Below are positions 1-5,473 of a stretch of 5,473 nt of DNA, piece by piece. The DNA comes from Betaproteobacteria bacterium (GTDB lineage: Bacteria; Pseudomonadota; Gammaproteobacteria; Burkholderiales; SG8-39), in assembly GCA_005881355.1 (NCBI GenBank), contig VBDM01000325.1:1-5473 (forward strand), read 5' to 3'. Under the pieces are notes generated by a model. The model was given only the letters and a program-made list of their open reading frames with translations, was not told where the DNA came from and ran no database searches. The number at the start of each line of letters is the position of its first letter. The first letter of the stretch is position 1. Position numbers and translations under genes: made by a program.

Positions 1-408
1 TGGAGTCGTCCTCGCGCGTGCCGTAGATGTTGTCGCGGAGCACGCGGCCATGCTCGTCGGTCTCCGTCACGGTGCGCGCGCGGAAAGTCGAGACCTCCAC
101 GGTCTCCTCGCCGAACATCACGTGCACGAGCTTGAAGCGCCGCCCGATCAGCCGCGAGCGCCGGAAGAGCTTGTGCACTTCCTCGGGATACGCGTCGGTG
201 GCGACATCGAAGTCCTTCGGCTTGAGGCCCAGCAGGAGATCGCGCACGGCGCCGCCGACCACGTACGCCTGGTAGCCCTCGCTCTGCAGTGCTTCGCAGA
301 CCCTGCGCGCGCCGTGGGAGATCGCCTCGCGGCCGACGCCGTGCTCCTCCTTCGGGATGGCCCTCGGCTCCGGGCCGGAGCCGAGCCGCAGAACGCGTGG
401 GTGAGCAT
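1..408 (-). CDS. pcnB: Poly(A) polymerase I PcnB, N-terminal part (runs off window; start unclear)
   Basis: PcnB adds poly(A) tails to RNA 3' ends in the cytoplasm and so speeds RNA decay. Reading leftward, the frame whose codons begin at 358 gives IPKEEHGVGREAIS, then GYQAYVVGGAVRDLLLG, then KPKDFDVATDAYPEEVHKLF, then RRSRLIGRRFKLVHVMFG, then EETVEVSTFRAR, and ends RDNIYGTREDDS at the edge. These are the class II nucleotidyltransferase hallmarks: the GGAVRD loop, and the DFD pair of metal-binding aspartates. The C-terminal remainder is outside the window. The frame is open back to 442 (a TGA lies at 445-443) but holds no ATG, GTG or TTG before the conserved core. The only sensible ATG, 408-406, is in a different frame; one missing base between about 408 and 391 would join them. 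The end coordinate 408 is therefore a best guess. Identity is very sure; the start is not. Confidence 0.9.
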
Positions 409-441
409 TTCGCTTGAACGCCCCAGGCTCGCGCGGCCCGC

Positions 442-447
442 ATCATA
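442..447 (-). promoter_or_regulatory. Possible -10 box of a pcnB promoter
   Basis: On the minus strand TATGAT (5 of 6 matches to TATAAT) lies in a short T-rich patch inside the 125-base gap between the HAD gene stop and the ATG at 408. It would start a transcript near 435, giving a leader of about 27 bases. The hexamer 16 to 18 bases upstream (around ACTGCG) is a poor -35. This is an inference from composition and spacing only. Confidence 0.3.
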
Positions 448-533
448 CAGTAAAACCGAGAAGCCGCAGTGCCGCGCGGCGTGCCCAGGCTCGTGCAGCG
501 CCGCGAGCACCATCCTTCCGTCCGCGGCGGCCT

Positions 534-1208
534 TCATTCCAGACTGATGATCTGCCATCCGCGCACGAGCGCCTCGCGACGCAGCGTTTCGTCGGGGTCC
601 ACCGCGACGGGATGCGTGACGCGCTCGAGGAGCGGCAGGTCGTTCAGCGAATCGCCGTAGAACCAGCTCGCCGGGAACGCGGCGAGCGTCTGTCCCCGCT
701 CGCCGAGCCATTCCGCGAGGCACGTCACCTTGCCCTGGCGGAAGCAGGGCGTGCCCGAGGGCCTGCCGGTGAATCTTCCGTCGCGCACTTCGAGCTCGGT
801 CGCGAGCAGGTGATCGACGCCGAACTCGCGTGCGATCGGCGCGGTGATGAAAGTGTTGGTGGAGGTGACGATCGCGCACAGGTGGCCCCGCCCGAGGTGC
901 CGCTGCACCAGCTCCATCCCCTTGCCCCGGATCAGGGGCCGCACCTTGGCCTGCATGAATTCCCCGTGCCATTCCTCTAGCTTCGCGCGGGGGTAGCGCG
1001 CAAGCGGAGCGAGCTGGAAATCGAGAAACTCGTGGATATCGAGTCGGCCGGCCTTGTACTGGCGGAAAAAGCGCTCGTTCTTCGCCTCGTATTCGGCGCG
1101 CTCGAGCACCCCGCGCTCGATCAGGAACTGCGCCCATTCGTAGTCGCTGTCCCCGGAGAGCAGCGTGTTGTCGAGGTCGAACAGAGCGAGTTCGGCTGCC
1201 GCAGCCAT
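534..1208 (-). CDS. HAD-superfamily subfamily IB phosphatase
   Basis: This is a 224-residue cytoplasmic phosphohydrolase of the HAD-IB type (SerB-like fold). Motif I is FDLDNTLL, with nucleophile D11 and acid/base D13. Motif II is the T115/S116 of IVTST. Motif III is probably K160 in FRQGK. Motif IV is GDSLND at 185-190 with metal ligands D186 and D190. Residues about 20-95 form the helical cap typical of the subfamily. The substrate cannot be read from the sequence. Family members are often labelled phosphoserine phosphatase, and some relatives have been linked to histidinol phosphate, so a general small-molecule phosphatase name is safest. The start ATG (1208-1206) shares one base with the hda stop TGA (1210-1208), implying one transcript and translational coupling. 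In this neighbourhood the gene usually sits between hda and pcnB in betaproteobacteria, as here. The stop is TGA at 536-534. Confidence 0.9.
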   Translation of the reverse strand: MAAAAELALFDLDNTLLSGDSDYEWAQFLIERGVLERAEYEAKNERFFRQYKAGRLDIHEFLDFQLAPLARYPRAKLEEWHGEFMQAKVRPLIRGKGMELVQRHLGRGHLCAIVTSTNTFITAPIAREFGVDHLLATELEVRDGRFTGRPSGTPCFRQGKVTCLAEWLGERGQTLAAFPASWFYGDSLNDLPLLERVTHPVAVDPDETLRREALVRGWQIISLE

Positions 1209-1897
1209 CAGCTGCTCGCCTCCCGCTCTCCGAGCGAGCGCAGCGCTTCCCTGAGGAGCGGCAGGGTTATGGGGCGCTTTTGCTGCAGCGAGTATCTGTC
1301 CAGGGCATCGAGCACCGCGATCTGCGTGCCCATGTCGCGCTCGAAGTGGGTGAGGAGATAGCGGATCAATTCCTCTTCGAGCGCCATGCCGCGTCCCGCG
1401 GCGCGCTTGCGCAGCGCGGCCGCCTTTTCCTCGTCGCTCAAGGGGTGCAGCTGCAGCACGATCCCCGATGCGAGGCGCGAGCGCAGGTCCGGTCTCAGGG
1501 CGAGCTGCGCGGGGGGCGCCTCGCCGCCCGCCGCGAGCGCTCCGCCCGAAGCGCGCAGCCGGTTGCACAGGTCGAACAGGGCGATCTCGCCGGCGTCGTC
1601 GAGGCGCGAGACTTCGTCCACGGCGAGGGCGGCGAGGTCTCCGGTGCGGGCCCAGTCCGCGTTCGCGGCCTGCACATAGGCCGCGCGACCCTTTGCCGCG
1701 GCCGCCCCGGCGAAGGCGCGCAGGAGATGCGTCTTGCCGCTGCCGCTCGGACCCCAGAGAAAGACGAAGCGCTCGCCGCCCTCGAGCGCCTCCCGCAGCG
1801 CCTTCAGCGCCGCGCCGTTTTTCCCCGGGGAAAAATTATCCAGCGTCGGGGGCGGAGGCGGGGCGAGCGCGAGCAGGAGTTGTTGCATCAGGTCCAC
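1208..1897 (-). CDS. hda: DnaA regulatory inactivator Hda
   Basis: Hda is a DnaA-like AAA+ protein that, bound to the DNA-loaded sliding clamp, stimulates hydrolysis of DnaA-bound ATP and so prevents re-initiation of replication. The 229-residue product has a clamp-binding peptide at the N-terminus (QLLLAL, residues 6-11, resembling the QL-x-L-P-L consensus). It has Walker A GPSGSGKT at 49-56, a Walker B-like AVDEV at 92-96, box VII RSRLASG at 139-145 with the arginine-finger position, and a sensor II-like helix around ERDMGTQIAVLDALDRYS (186-203). It lacks the DNA-binding domain IV of DnaA, as expected. The start is GTG at 1897, preceded by GAGG about 4 bases upstream; an ATG three codons in (1888) is an alternative that keeps the clamp motif. 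It heads a leftward hda-HAD-pcnB set divergent from purM. Confidence 0.93.
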   Translation of the reverse strand: MDLMQQLLLALAPPPPPTLDNFSPGKNGAALKALREALEGGERFVFLWGPSGSGKTHLLRAFAGAAAAKGRAAYVQAANADWARTGDLAALAVDEVSRLDDAGEIALFDLCNRLRASGGALAAGGEAPPAQLALRPDLRSRLASGIVLQLHPLSDEEKAAALRKRAAGRGMALEEELIRYLLTHFERDMGTQIAVLDALDRYSLQQKRPITLPLLREALRSLGEREASS

Positions 1898-1898
1898 G

Positions 1899-1911
1899 CC
1901 GCCTCAGGCGG
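1899..1911 (-). promoter_or_regulatory. Small palindrome covering the hda ribosome binding site
   Basis: The 13 bases CCGCCTGAGGCGG (minus-strand reading) form a self-complementary sequence immediately before the hda GTG start and contain its only Shine-Dalgarno-like stretch, GAGG. If folded in the mRNA it would partly hide the ribosome site. The stem is short (about five pairs around a three-base loop), so this could be chance in GC-rich DNA. Confidence 0.25.
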
Positions 1912-1926
1912 GCGGCGGACATTTCA

Positions 1927-1956
1927 ATTAAAATTCGGGGGGCGAAAACACGTCAC
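1927..1956 (-). promoter_or_regulatory. Probable sigma-70 type promoter for hda
   Basis: Read on the minus strand, GTGACG (1956-1951; 4 of 6 to TTGACA) is followed after 18 bases by TTTAAT (1932-1927; 5 of 6 to TATAAT). Transcription would begin near 1920, about 23 bases before the hda GTG. This is the only AT-rich patch in the 79-base gap between the divergent genes. On the plus strand the overlapping TAAAAT (1929-1934) could be the -10 of purM, but it has no convincing -35. The two promoters would share the same DNA. Confidence 0.42.
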
Positions 1957-1976
1957 TTTATCTGCAACCCCCAGTC

Positions 1977-2941
1977 TTGACCAGCAAGAAGCCGATCACC
2001 TACCGCGACGCCGGGGTGGACATCGACGCCGGGGACGCGCTGGTCGAGGCGATCAAGCCCCTCGCGAAGAGGACCCTGCGCCCGGAAGTGCTCGCCGGAA
2101 TCGGCGGATTCGGCGCGCTCGCCGAGATCCCCAAGAAATACCGCCAGCCGGTGCTCGTATCGGGGACGGACGGCGTCGGCACCAAGCTCAAGCTCGCCTT
2201 CGAGCTGCAGCGGCACGACACGGTGGGCATCGATCTCGTCGCGATGAGCGTCAACGACATTCTCGTTTGCGGCGCGGAACCGCTGTTCTTCCTCGACTAT
2301 TTCGCCTGCGGCAAGCTCGACGTGGCGGTCGCCACCGAGGTCGTCAAGGGCATCGCGCGCGGCTGCGAACTGGCCGGTTGCGCGCTCATCGGCGGGGAGA
2401 CCGCCGAGATGCCGGGAATGTACGCAGAGGGCGAATACGACCTCGCCGGATTCGCGGTCGGCGTGGTGGAGAAAAGCGCGATCGTCGACGGCCACGACAT
2501 CGTGCCGGGCGACGCGGTGCTCGGGCTCGCCTCGAGCGGCGCACATTCCAACGGCTTCTCGCTGATCCGCAAGATTCTCGAACGGACGAAGCCCGATCTC
2601 GGCGCGGACTTTCACGGCAAGCCGCTCGGGCGAGCGCTGCTCGAGCCCACGCGTATCTACGTGAAGCCGCTGCTCGCCCTGATGCAGCGGATTCCGGCGA
2701 AGGGCATGGCGCATATCACGGGCGGAGGTCTGGTCGAGAACGTCCCACGCGTACTGCCCGAGACCGTGAAAGTAGTGATCTCGCGAGCGTGTTCAATTGC
2801 GGCATCGGCATGGCGGTCGTGGTCGCGGCCGAGCACGCCGACGCGGCGGCGCGTGTCTTGTCCGGCGCCGGGGAAACCGTGTTCCGCATCGGCCGCATCG
2901 AAGCGCGCAAAGGCGCCGAGCCGCAGGTCCTCATCGCCTGA
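1977..2941 (+). pseudogene. purM: Phosphoribosylformylglycinamidine cyclo-ligase (AIR synthetase) PurM, frame-broken
   Basis: PurM converts FGAM to aminoimidazole ribonucleotide with ATP in de novo purine synthesis. From TTG at 1977 the frame gives [20 protein letters not shown], then [11 protein letters not shown] (62-72), [11 protein letters not shown] (86-96), [11 protein letters not shown] (139-149), [12 protein letters not shown] (187-198) and [17 protein letters not shown] (245-261), all classic PurM/AIRS signatures. After V-I at codon 268 (2778-2780) the homology stops in this frame. It resumes as [13 protein letters not shown] at 2789 in another frame, running 50 codons to TGA at 2939-2941. 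About 24-27 residues normally lie between these points (the W...P..F.WL...GNV...EM region), so about 70-75 bases appear to be missing and the reading frame is lost. The joined pieces total 318 residues against a usual length near 345-350. It could be a real loss-of-function allele or a draft-assembly error. The TTG start lacks a clear ribosome site, but no ATG or GTG lies in frame back to the TAA at 1929. Identity is very sure. Confidence 0.9.
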
Positions 2942-2943
2942 AA

Positions 2944-4011
2944 ATGGACAAGCGCATCGAGCGGACCATCCAGGTCGTCGCGGGCACGGCGCTCGCGATC
3001 GGCTGCCTGATGGTGCTCAAGCCTTTCCTCGCGGCGCTGCTGTCGGCGGCGATCCTGTGTTTTTCGACGTGGCCGCTCTACCGGCAGATCGAACGCGGGC
3101 TCGGAGGACGGCGCACGCTCGCCGCGCTCGCAATGACCCTGCTCATGGTCCTGGTGCTGGTATTGCCCCTCGCGCTGATCGCGGGGTCTTACGTGGACGA
3201 CATCCCTCAGCTCCTCGAAAGGCTGCGCGACACGCTCGCCCAGGGACTGCCCGGGCCTCCAGGCTGGCTCGCCTCGATTCCGCTGGTGGGCGAGTCGCTG
3301 GACGCCGGCTGGCGCGAGATCGCCGGCAGCAAGGCGGCGCTCACCGAAGCGCTGAAGCGGATCGCGCAGCCGGCGCGCGCAGGGCTGGTGCAGGCCGGAA
3401 TCATCGTCGGCGAGGGCGTGCTGCAGTTCACCCTGATCGCCTTCATCGGATTTTTCTTCTACCGCGACGGCGCGGCCTTGGCGCGGGCTCTGCGCAACGG
3501 CCTCGACCGCGTCGCGGGCGATGTTGCCGGGCGGCTGCTCGAGATCGTCGGCGGCACCATCAACGGCGTGATGTACGGCATCGTCGGCACCGGACTCGCG
3601 CAGGGCCTGGCGGCGGTCATCGGCTTTCTCATCGCCGGCGTCCCCGGAGCGCTGATGCTGGGCTTCATCACCGCGATCCTTTCCATCGTTCCCGCGGGAC
3701 CGCCGCTGATATGGATCAGCGCCACGGTCTGGCTCTTCTTCCAGGACCAGCCCGGCTGGGCGGTGTTCATGGCGCTGTGGGGATTCTTCGTCGTGAGCGG
3801 CATCGACAACATCGTGAAGCCGCTGCTCATCAGCCGCGGCTCGAGCCTGCCGTTCGTGCTGGTGCTGCTCGGCGTGCTCGGCGGGGTGCTCGCATTCGGC
3901 TTCGTCGGCATCTTCCTGGGGCCCACGCTGCTCGCGGTCGGCTTCAGGTTCGTGCGCCGCTGGGCGGCGCCGCAACGCGGAGCCGACGAGGCCGCCGTGG
4001 AAAAAAAATGA
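2944..4011 (+). CDS. AI-2E family (PerM/TqsA-like) inner-membrane transporter
   Basis: This is a 355-residue polytopic inner-membrane protein. Hydrophobic segments lie at about 9-25, 27-44, 59-81, 155-173, 203-232, 234-264, 270-286 and 301-336. A soluble amphipathic stretch at about 85-150 sits between the third and fourth, as is usual for the family. Family-like sequences include [10 protein letters not shown] (167-176), [15 protein letters not shown] (285-299) and [15 protein letters not shown] (318-332). Members have been described as autoinducer-2 exporters (TqsA) or sodium/proton antiporters; the substrate here is unknown. The ATG at 2944 lies two bases after the purM stop, with no other convincing start, so the two are probably co-transcribed and coupled. 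Linkage of such a gene with purM and hda is common in proteobacteria. The gene ends in an A-run (eight A at 4001-4008) that becomes part of a putative operator for the next gene. Confidence 0.9.
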   Translation: MDKRIERTIQVVAGTALAIGCLMVLKPFLAALLSAAILCFSTWPLYRQIERGLGGRRTLAALAMTLLMVLVLVLPLALIAGSYVDDIPQLLERLRDTLAQGLPGPPGWLASIPLVGESLDAGWREIAGSKAALTEALKRIAQPARAGLVQAGIIVGEGVLQFTLIAFIGFFFYRDGAALARALRNGLDRVAGDVAGRLLEIVGGTINGVMYGIVGTGLAQGLAAVIGFLIAGVPGALMLGFITAILSIVPAGPPLIWISATVWLFFQDQPGWAVFMALWGFFVVSGIDNIVKPLLISRGSSLPFVLVLLGVLGGVLAFGFVGIFLGPTLLAVGFRFVRRWAAPQRGADEAAVEKK

Positions 4012-4026
4012 CAAAAATGTAATTGA
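4005..4026 (+). promoter_or_regulatory. Putative CusR/CopR-type metal-response operator
   Basis: Half site AAAATGACAA (4005-4014), two bases, then ATGTAATTGA (4017-4026) form an imperfect inverted repeat (core ATGACA...TGTAAT). The first half equals the known E. coli CusR half site as I recall it (AAAATGACAA, with partner TTGTCATTTT after two bases); the second half matches 6 of 10. It overlaps the stop codon of the preceding gene and lies upstream of the czcE-like gene, whose cognate-looking regulator is encoded just downstream. Its centre is about 53 bases before position 4069, a plausible transcription start. The spacing and match favour a real activator site, but the left half lies within a lysine-rich gene end, which makes A-runs likely anyway. 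Confidence 0.5.
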
Positions 4027-4056
4027 GCGGTCAGATTCCCGTCCAGGGCCGAGTCC

Positions 4057-4062
4057 TAGAGT
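4057..4062 (+). promoter_or_regulatory. Possible -10 box for the czcE-like gene
   Basis: TAGAGT (4 of 6 to TATAAT) lies where a -10 would be expected for a start near 4069 under an activator bound at 4005-4026. No recognisable -35 precedes it, which would suit an activator-dependent promoter. Weak on its own; supported only by the layout. Confidence 0.25.
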
Positions 4063-4068
4063 GGCGGT

Positions 4069-4105
4069 ACATCCAGAGCGCCGGCAACCTAGGCGCTCTG
4101 GATGT
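4069..4105 (+). repeat. Perfect 14-bp inverted repeat (leader hairpin) upstream of the czcE-like gene
   Basis: ACATCCAGAGCGCC (4069-4082) and GGCGCTCTGGATGT (4092-4105) are exact reverse complements around the nine-base loop GGCAACCTA. No T-run follows on either strand, so it is not a standard intrinsic terminator. It lies between the stop of the membrane protein gene and the czcE-like start, in the probable 5' leader. It may stabilise the mRNA 5' end, end transcription from upstream by another route, or bind a protein as DNA. Confidence 0.8.
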
Positions 4106-4125
4106 CCCTCAAACTTTATTGATTT

Positions 4126-4129
4126 GGAG
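4126..4129 (+). promoter_or_regulatory. Ribosome binding site of the czcE-like gene
   Basis: GGAG lies six bases before the ATG at 4136 and fixes that start in preference to the in-frame ATG at 4061, which would add 25 non-signal-like residues and would start before the leader hairpin. It is the clearest Shine-Dalgarno sequence in the window. Confidence 0.75.
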
Positions 4130-4135
4130 AATGTC

Positions 4136-4444
4136 ATGAAGAAGCTTGTAGCCGTTGCTGCACTCGCGCTGTCCACGGCGAGCCTGTCTGCCGTTGCACT
4201 GACCAATGCCGATCTCTATGGCGAGACGGCAAGCCCCGCCGCCGCCGACCGCACGATCGTCGTCGACCCCGGCACCAAGTTTGTCAATGTCAAGCACGGC
4301 GAGATCGTGAAGATCGTCGCGGGCGGCAAGGAATTCACTTGGCATTTCGACGGTCTGCTCCAGCCGTTCGAACTGGCCAAGATTGCGCCGCAGGGCGCTA
4401 TCGACCACAGCGTGCGCGTCAACCTCGAGCCGGAGAGCGACTAA
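4136..4444 (+). CDS. CzcE-like periplasmic heavy-metal (copper-type) protein
   Basis: This is a 102-residue exported protein. Residues 1-21 are a typical Sec signal peptide (K2, K3, a hydrophobic core, cleavage probably after A-V-A at 19-21), leaving a mature protein of about 81 residues. The mature part carries the pattern VDPGTKFVNVKHGEIVKIVAG, then GKEFTWHFDG (64-73) and FELAKIAP (78-85). This resembles the CzcE family of small beta-rich periplasmic copper-binding proteins known from Cupriavidus metallidurans. It has no cysteine; H54, H70 and H91 are candidate metal ligands. It lies just before a heavy-metal-type two-component system and after a CusR-like operator, which supports a metal-related role. 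Base use is visibly less GC-biased than its neighbours (codons such as GTA, GTT, CTT, TTT, ACT), hinting at separate ancestry or strong expression. The family call rests on remembered sequence patterns, so it is probable rather than certain. Confidence 0.75.
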   Translation: MKKLVAVAALALSTASLSAVALTNADLYGETASPAAADRTIVVDPGTKFVNVKHGEIVKIVAGGKEFTWHFDGLLQPFELAKIAPQGAIDHSVRVNLEPESD

Positions 4445-4471
4445 TTGCCACGCACCCTGGTGGTATAGAAT
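4445..4471 (+). promoter_or_regulatory. Probable promoter of the response regulator gene
   Basis: TTGCCA (4445-4450; 5 of 6 to TTGACA) directly follows the czcE-like stop codon. After 15 bases comes TAGAAT (4466-4471; 5 of 6 to TATAAT). The spacer is shorter than the usual 17, so strength is uncertain. Transcription would start near 4478, inside the first arm of the terminator hairpin, leaving a leader of about 38 bases with no clear Shine-Dalgarno sequence. Confidence 0.45.
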
Positions 4472-4501
4472 AAAAAGGCGCCGAAGTCCCGGCGCCTTTT
4501 T
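4472..4501 (+). terminator. Strong, symmetric rho-independent terminator after the czcE-like gene
   Basis: AAAAAGGCGCCG (4472-4483) and CGGCGCCTTTTT (4490-4501) are perfect reverse complements around a six-base loop (AAGTCC). The seven-pair GC stem is followed by TTTTT and then CTTT. The A-run on the other side makes it a potential terminator on both strands. It ends only 14 bases before the response regulator ATG, so the regulator needs its own promoter, readthrough, or both. Confidence 0.88.
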
Positions 4502-4515
4502 CTTTCGCGTCCGAC

Positions 4516-5190
4516 ATGCGCATCCTCATCGTCGAAGACGAACCCAAGACCGCAGCCTACGCGCAAAAGGGGCTGAGCGAGCACGGCTTCATCGTCGATA
4601 TCGCCGCGAACGGGGTCGACGGCCGGTATCTGGCCCTGTCCTCGGATTACGATTTGATCGTTCTCGACGTGATGCTCCCTGGCGCGGACGGCTGGGCCGT
4701 GCTGCGCGAAATCCGCAAGGAGAAGCAGACCCCGGTCCTGTTTCTGACGGCGCGCGACGACGTCGCCGACAGGGTCAAAGGCCTGGAGCTCGGCGCGGAC
4801 GACTACCTGGTCAAGCCCTTCGCGTTCTCCGAGCTGCTCGCGCGCGTGCGCTCGGTGCTGCGCCGCGGGCCGAAGCAGGCCGGCGAGACCGTGAAGATCG
4901 GCGATCTCGAGATCGAGCCGCGCAGGCGCAGGGTTTCCAGGGGCGACAAGAAGATCGATCTCACCGCGAAGGAATACGCGCTGCTCGACTATCTCGTGCG
5001 CAATGCGGGCGAGGTGCTCTCGCGGACGCTCATCGCCGAGCATGTCTGGGACATGAACTTCGACAGCGACACCAACGTCGTCGACGTCGCGATGCGGCGC
5101 CTCCGCGCCAAGGTCGACGATCCGTTCGAGGTGAAGCTCATCCGCACCATCCGCGGCGTGGGCTACCTGCTCGAGGGGCCCGCGGCATGA
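4516..5190 (+). CDS. OmpR/PhoB-family response regulator of the heavy-metal type (CusR/CopR/CzcR/IrlR)
   Basis: This is a 224-residue DNA-binding transcription regulator. The receiver domain (about 1-115) has acidic residues E7 and D8 in LIVEDE, the phospho-acceptor D51 in [12 protein letters not shown]78 in FLTAR and K100 in YLVKPF. The C-terminal winged helix (about 125-222) includes [23 protein letters not shown] split over 148-170 and the recognition/wing region [18 protein letters not shown] and [12 protein letters not shown]. Sequence style ([15 protein letters not shown] near the start, [10 protein letters not shown] near 184-192) is that of heavy-metal regulators such as CusR, CopR and CzcR. 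ATG 4516 is the only sensible start. The stop overlaps the kinase start by four bases (ATGA), so kinase and regulator form a coupled pair. Likely target: the operator at 4005-4026 and the czcE-like gene. The exact metal is not determinable. Confidence 0.92.
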   Translation: MRILIVEDEPKTAAYAQKGLSEHGFIVDIAANGVDGRYLALSSDYDLIVLDVMLPGADGWAVLREIRKEKQTPVLFLTARDDVADRVKGLELGADDYLVKPFAFSELLARVRSVLRRGPKQAGETVKIGDLEIEPRRRRVSRGDKKIDLTAKEYALLDYLVRNAGEVLSRTLIAEHVWDMNFDSDTNVVDVAMRRLRAKVDDPFEVKLIRTIRGVGYLLEGPAA

Positions 5191-5473
5191 CGGGCAGGTT
5201 CGAGTCCTTCCTTCAGCGTCTGCGCGGGCGGCGCAAGTCGCTCACCTGGCAGATCAGCTTCTTGTTCGCGCTCATCTCGTTCCTGGTCATCGGGGCGATG
5301 GGATTCGCGATCGACCGCATGCTCGCGGGCGAGCTGCTCGAGGCGAACGACGTGCTCCTGCTCGGCAACATGAGCCTGCTGCGCAACCGGCTGGCGCGTC
5401 TCGGGCCTTCGGAGACGGTTTTCACCAGCCCCCGGTTCGTCGAGGAGGCCGGAATGGGATACCGGAAGCTCGC
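5187..5473 (+). CDS. Sensor histidine kinase, heavy-metal type, N-terminal part (runs off window)
   Basis: The first 95 residues of the partner kinase. A basic cytoplasmic N-terminus ([12 protein letters not shown]) leads into one transmembrane segment at about 20-42. The start of the periplasmic sensing domain follows ([20 protein letters not shown], then [11 protein letters not shown]), the usual layout of CusS/CopS/CzcS-like kinases. The HAMP, histidine and ATPase domains lie beyond the window, so kinase activity is inferred from the layout and the regulator next to it. ATG at 5187 overlaps the regulator TGA (5188-5190), indicating translational coupling. Confidence 0.85.
   Translation, partial: MTGRFESFLQRLRGRRKSLTWQISFLFALISFLVIGAMGFAIDRMLAGELLEANDVLLLGNMSLLRNRLARLGPSETVFTSPRFVEEAGMGYRKL

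Noticed and set aside
148..537. A minus-strand frame starting at an ATG that overlaps the HAD gene stop (ATGA)
   Set aside because: The overlap looks like translational coupling, but the product resembles no family I recognise, becomes arginine/serine-rich and covers the clear pcnB frame. It is most likely a shadow, though its first part shows that the 409-533 gap has no obvious separate gene.
1280..2788. A long plus-strand frame running antisense to hda and then out of frame through purM
   Set aside because: It is highly arginine-rich, lies opposite the well-supported hda, and only its last 50 codons are real, belonging to purM.
1977..4022. A continuous 681-codon plus-strand frame from purM through the transporter gene
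   Set aside because: After codon 268 the translation is arginine-rich, low-complexity sequence typical of an out-of-frame read of GC-rich DNA. The true PurM C-terminus and the membrane protein both lie in another frame.
4069..4105. The czcE leader hairpin read as a normal intrinsic terminator of the purM-transporter unit
   Set aside because: No T-run follows the stem on the plus strand (CCCTCAAACTTTATT) or on the minus strand, so the standard mechanism is not supported.
2716..4206. A 496-codon minus-strand frame opposite the membrane protein gene
   Set aside because: A shadow of a convincing membrane protein gene. The composition (many R, D, E, H) is typical of antisense reads of GC-rich hydrophobic genes, with no recognisable domain.
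4441..5043. A 200-codon minus-strand frame opposite the response regulator
   Set aside because: The plus strand encodes an unmistakable receiver and winged-helix protein; the antisense frame has no family resemblance.

Overview
The window is GC-rich and gene-dense. Gene content and order point to a betaproteobacterium: pcnB, a HAD-IB phosphatase gene and hda run leftward, and purM plus an AI-2E/PerM-type membrane protein gene run rightward from a shared 79-base divergent promoter region. This is inferred from family resemblance and remembered synteny; no search was run. No tRNA, rRNA, insertion sequence or CRISPR array is visible.

Left block (1-1897, minus strand): hda (regulatory inactivator of DnaA), a HAD-IB phosphatase gene overlapping hda by one base, and the N-terminal part of pcnB (poly(A) polymerase), which leaves the window at base 1. 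The pcnB frame is unmistakable from about 358 down to 1 but has no ATG, GTG or TTG start in frame. The nearest suitable ATG (408-406) is in another frame.

Centre (1898-4011, plus strand): purM (AIR synthetase) starts at TTG 1977. It reads well for 268 codons and then jumps frame at about 2780-2789, where roughly 70 bases of conserved coding sequence are missing. The C-terminal 50 codons follow in another frame and stop at 2941. A 355-residue AI-2E family membrane protein follows two bases later.

Right block (4005-5473, plus strand): this looks like a heavy-metal (copper-type) response module. It has a small exported CzcE-like protein, a CusR/CopR/CzcR-type response regulator, and the start of its sensor kinase, overlapping the regulator by 4 bases (ATGA). 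The intergenic DNA is rich in signals. A CusR-like inverted repeat overlaps the stop codon of the membrane protein gene. A perfect 14-bp hairpin lies in the likely czcE leader. A 12-bp A/T-flanked intrinsic terminator sits directly between the apparent regulator promoter and the regulator start codon.

No wholly new system is evident. The points most worth a second look are the two broken reading frames (purM and the pcnB start), the putative metal-response operator, and the terminator that coincides with the regulator's 5' leader.
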